Positions 60,680-64,000 of a DNA stretch of 64,000 nt are shown one piece after another (position 1 is the first letter of the stretch; every line of letters starts with the position of its first letter). The stretch is taken from NCBI GenBank assembly GCA_928724745.1, contig CAKMXJ010000019.1, forward strand, positions 62,001 to 126,000, given 5' to 3'. This DNA comes from Anthracocystis setariae. Lineage: Eukaryota > Basidiomycota > Ustilaginomycetes > Ustilaginales > Ustilaginaceae. The notes under the pieces were generated by a model. The model was not told the origin of the DNA and made no database searches. It was given only the letters and a program-made list of their open reading frames with translations. The translations under genes were made by a program, and so were the position numbers.

Positions 60680-63600
60680 ATGCTGCGAAGCATCACTTCG
60701 CGATCCTTGCCCCGTGCGGCGTTGAGGGCTTCCACCCTCTCCTCCGCCTCGGCTCGTGTCGCAACCCCATCCATCTCGTCGCTCAGATACTATCAGTCTT
60801 CCACCAAAACAGAACAGGCCAGCCCTGCTCCTGCGAAACCCCAGGCTCCTTCTGGAAGCGACACGTTCATCAACACCACCAACTCCTACTACGCCGAGGA
60901 GATGCACAAGCGATGGAAGCAAGACCCTTCTAGCGTCCATGCTTCTTGGGATGTCTACTTTAGCGGCCTCGCCAAGGGTCTCCCAAGCGAGCAGGCCTAC
61001 CGTGCTCCTCCCACCCTGATGCCTCTCCCCATGGAGGCTCCTCCTGTCGATGTCTCTGGCTTCAACTCGACCGAAGCCGTCGATGACCACCTCAAGGTAC
61101 GTTTTTGTCCCGTTCAATGTTATCGCAAGTCGGCTCCTCATCGTTGGCGAGGCAGATAGACGCAGCTGCATCCTGCCCTTTCCCTCTTCGAGTAGCTGCT
61201 CGATCCAAACACTGACCCCCCTTTTTCTTCTCTCCTTTCCGCACTCCTCTTCCCTTCCGCATTGTCGCTTCTGTCTCGTGCAACCACAGCTCCAACTTCT
61301 CGTCCGAGCCTACCAGGTTCGTGGTCACCGCATCGCCCACCTCGATCCCTTGGGCATTCTCGACCCGGATCTTGACCCCAACATCCCCGAGGAGCTCAAG
61401 ATCGAGCACTACGGCTGGTCCGAGGGTGACCTTGACCGCAAGATGCGCCTCGGCCCCGGTCTTCTCCCCAACTTTGTCAAGGCGGGCATCCAGGAACTCA
61501 CCATCCGCGAGATCATCGACGCCTGCAAGCGCATGTACTGTGGCTCCATCGGTGTTCAGTACGTCCACATTCCCGACCGCGAGAAGTGCGACTGGCTCCG
61601 TGAGCGCATCGAGACCCCCGAGCCCTTCAAGTACTCGGTCGAGGAGAAGCGCACCATCCTGGACCGTTTGATCTGGTCCGACTCGTTCGAGCGCTTCATC
61701 GCCTCCAAGTATCCCAACGAGAAGCGTTTCGGTCTCGAAGGTGGTGAGTCGCTCATCCCCGGTGTCAAGACCCTCATCGACCGATCCGTCGAACACGGTG
61801 TCGAGAGCGTCACCATCGGTATGCCTCACCGTGGTCGTCTCAACATCCTCGCCAACGTCATCCGTAGGCCCATCGAGGGTATCCTCCACCAGTTCGCCGG
61901 CAAGGAGGACGACGGTGAGGGTGGAGGAGATGTCAAGTACCACCTGGGTGCCAACTACGTCCGTCCCACTCCGTCGGGCAAGAAGGTCGCTCTGTCGCTC
62001 GTTGCCAACCCTTCGCATCTTGAGGCGGAGGACCCCGTCGTTCTCGGCAAGACCCGTGCCCTTCAGGACTTTGCCAACGACAAGGAGCACAAGTCGTCGA
62101 TGGCTCTTTTGATGCACGGTGACGCCGCTTTCGCCGGTCAGGGTGTCGTCTACGAGACCATGGGCATGTACAACCTTCCCAACTACGCCACCGGTGGTAC
62201 TGTCCACATTGTTGTCAACAACCAGATTGGTTTCACCACCGACCCGCGATTCTCGCGATCCACTCCTTATCCCTCGGACATTGCCAAGTCGATCGATGCG
62301 CCCATCTTCCACGTCAACGGCGACGATGTCGAGGCTGTCACCTTTGTCTCGCAGCTCGCGGCTGACTGGCGTGCCACCTTCAAGAAGGATGTGGTTATCG
62401 ACCTCGTCTGCTACCGACGACACGGCCACAACGAGACCGACCAGCCCTCGTTCACCCAGCCGCGTATGTACAACGCGATCGCCAAGCAGGACCCTACGCT
62501 CACCAAGTACGCCGCGCGTCTTGTCGAGGAGGGCAGCTTCACAAAGTCGGACATCGAGGAGCACCAGAAGTGGGTGTGGAGCATGCTCGAGGAGGCTTTC
62601 GACAAGAGCAAGAACTACCGCCCCGAGGAGCGCGAGTGGCTTTCGAGCGCCTGGGAGGGCTTCCCGTCGCCCAAGGAGCTGCGCGAGCAGATCCTGGACC
62701 ACAAGGACACCGGTGTCAAGGAGGACACGCTCAAGCACATTGGCAAGGTCGTCTCTACGTACCCTGACGACTTCACCGTCCACCGCAACCTCGGTCGTAT
62801 CTTGAAGACGCGTTTGAAGACCATCGAGGAGGGCAAGAACATCGACATGAGCACGGGTGAGGCGCTTGCGTTTGGTTCGCTCGCGCTCGAGGGCAACTAC
62901 GTGCGTCTTTCGGGCCAGGATGTGGAGCGTGGTACCTTCTCGCAGCGCCACTCGGTTTTGCACGACCAGGAGAACGAGGCGACCTACACTCCTCTGCAGC
63001 ACGTCGGCGAGGGCCAGTCGCCGTTTGTGGTGTGCAACTCGTCGCTTTCGGAATTCGGATGCATGGGTTTCGAGCTTGGCTTCTCGCTGGTCTCGCCGCA
63101 GAACCTGACCATCTGGGAGGCGCAGTTTGGTGACTTTGCCAACAACGCACAGTGCATCATCGACCAGTTTGTGGCGTCGGGTGAGCGCAAGTGGCTGCAG
63201 CGCACTGGATTGGTGCTCAACTTGCCGCACGGTTACGATGGACAGGGTCCCGAGCACTCTTCGGCGCGTATCGAGCGATTCCTTCAGCTGTGTGACGACC
63301 ATCCCTTCAAGTTCCCCACGCCGGAGAAGAGCAACCGACAGCACCAGGATTCCAACATGGCGGTGGTGTACTGCACGACGCCGGCCAACTACTTCCACGT
63401 GCTGCGTCGTCAGGTGCACCGTGAATTCCGCAAGCCGCTGGTCAACTTCTTCTCCAAGTCGTTGCTGCGTCATCCGGAAGCGCGATCGAGCCTGGAGGAC
63501 TTTTTGCCCGGTACTGGGTTCCAGCGTTACATTGCTGAGCCGCATGCTACTGAGGGCAAGGATGAGCTTGTTGCGCCGGAGCAGATCAAGCGTCACATCC

Positions 63601-63986
63601 TCACTTTTGGTCAGACGTACTTTGCTCTGCTCAACTACAGGAGGGAGAAGGGGATCAAGGATGTTGCGATTTCGAGGATCGAGCAGCTGTCGCCGTTGCA
63701 TTACGAAGCTGTGGTCGAGTCGCTCGACAAGTACCCGAACGCCGATCTGGTGTTCTGCCAAGAGGAACCGCTCAACAACGGTGCATGGTCGTACCTCCAG
63801 CCTCGACTGCGAACCGCATGCAGGCACACGCAGCATCACAAGAACGATATCGTCATTCTGGCTTCAAGACCCCCCTCATCTTCGGTGGCAACCGGCTCCA
63901 AGGTGGCCCACAAGGCAGAGGTGGAGGCCTACCTGAAAGACGCCTTCGACCTCGACAGAAAGGCTTCCGATGAACATCTGCAGTAA
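60680..63986 (+). CDS. KGD1: 2-oxoglutarate dehydrogenase E1 component, two exons
   Basis: Exons 60680-61096 and 61290-63986, giving 1037 residues. Exon 1 encodes an Arg/Ser/Ala-rich mitochondrial presequence ([18 protein letters not shown]) and the start of the mature protein ([20 protein letters not shown]), ending at DDHLK. The 193-nt intron has a GTACGT donor and a CCACAG acceptor and rejoins at [13 protein letters not shown] in phase 0. Thiamine-diphosphate enzyme motifs are clear: [57 protein letters not shown] and, further on, [15 protein letters not shown]1 decarboxylates 2-oxoglutarate and passes the succinyl group to E2 in the TCA cycle. The complete stop lies 14 bp from the window end. 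Length is close to yeast Kgd1 (1014). Confidence 0.95.
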
Positions 63987-64000
63987 GGCGTTGAACCCCC

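Noticed and set aside
61050..61289. Reading KGD1 from an ATG at 61050 through the intron
   Set aside because: This would lose the mitochondrial presequence and add unconserved pyrimidine-rich sequence; the GTACGT...CCACAG intron restores the conserved join at LQLLVRAYQ.
61092..63839. 915-codon open frame antisense to KGD1
   Set aside because: It is a shadow of the strongly third-position-GC-biased KGD1 coding frame. Its composition is Arg/Val/Leu-heavy and no domain is recognisable.

Overview
This 64 kb window reads as a chromosome segment of a basidiomycete fungus, most likely a smut (Ustilaginales). It is eukaryotic: the proteins include RNA polymerase subunit Rpb8, Mediator Med17, SAGA Spt7, the splicing factor Cwc15, ER and Golgi proteins, and a mitochondrial 2-oxoglutarate dehydrogenase with a transit peptide. 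Most genes are intronless. Short GT-AG introns occur in only four genes (SDR, RPB8, FKBP2, KGD1). Coding sequence is GC-rich in the third position, and serine-, glutamine- and acid-rich low-complexity tracts are frequent. The protein kinase A catalytic subunit resembles Ustilago Adr1. The species cannot be named from the sequence alone. I see no rRNA, tRNA, CRISPR array or intact transposon.

Layout. 0-9.7 kb: WDR59-type GATOR2/SEA subunit (-), PXR1/PINX1-like G-patch protein (+), a small unknown membrane protein (+) and a Golgi GMA12/MNN10-type glycosyltransferase (-). 9.7-12.2 kb: gene-free, with two related copies of a composite repeat flanking a fold-back structure. 12.2-17.2 kb: nucleotide-sugar transporter (+) and polarisome scaffold Spa2 (-). 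17.2-20 kb: gene-poor and rich in GTACT-type repeats. 20-33.4 kb: BLI-3-like flavoprotein (+), short-chain dehydrogenase (+), Spt7 (-), an odd FAD-linked oxidase with a huge insertion (-), VIP36-like cargo lectin (+) and Med17 (-). 33.8-42.6 kb: Pmr1 Ca/Mn pump (-), Rpb8 (-), GGPP synthase (+), 2-dehydropantoate 2-reductase (-) and Vps68-like protein (-). 44.6-52 kb: PKA catalytic subunit (+), FKBP2 (-), Cwc15 (+) and a rhodanese-PTP phosphatase (-). 52-60.7 kb: gene-poor, holding one unusual gene, a Crinkler/RHS-like P-loop NTPase with a putative PD-(D/E)XK nuclease domain (-). 60.7-64 kb: 2-oxoglutarate dehydrogenase E1 (+), complete except perhaps for its 3' UTR.

The genes form no single pathway; most are core eukaryotic housekeeping genes. 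Loose themes are the secretory pathway (glycosyltransferase, sugar transporter, VIP36-like lectin, Pmr1, Vps68, FKBP2), gene expression (Spt7, Med17, Rpb8, Cwc15) and nutrient or polarity signalling (WDR59, PKA, PTP, Spa2). The best candidate for something unusual is the NTPase-nuclease gene at 55-58 kb. Next are the FAD oxidase split by about 575 residues of low-complexity sequence and the repeat/fold-back cluster at 10-12 kb.
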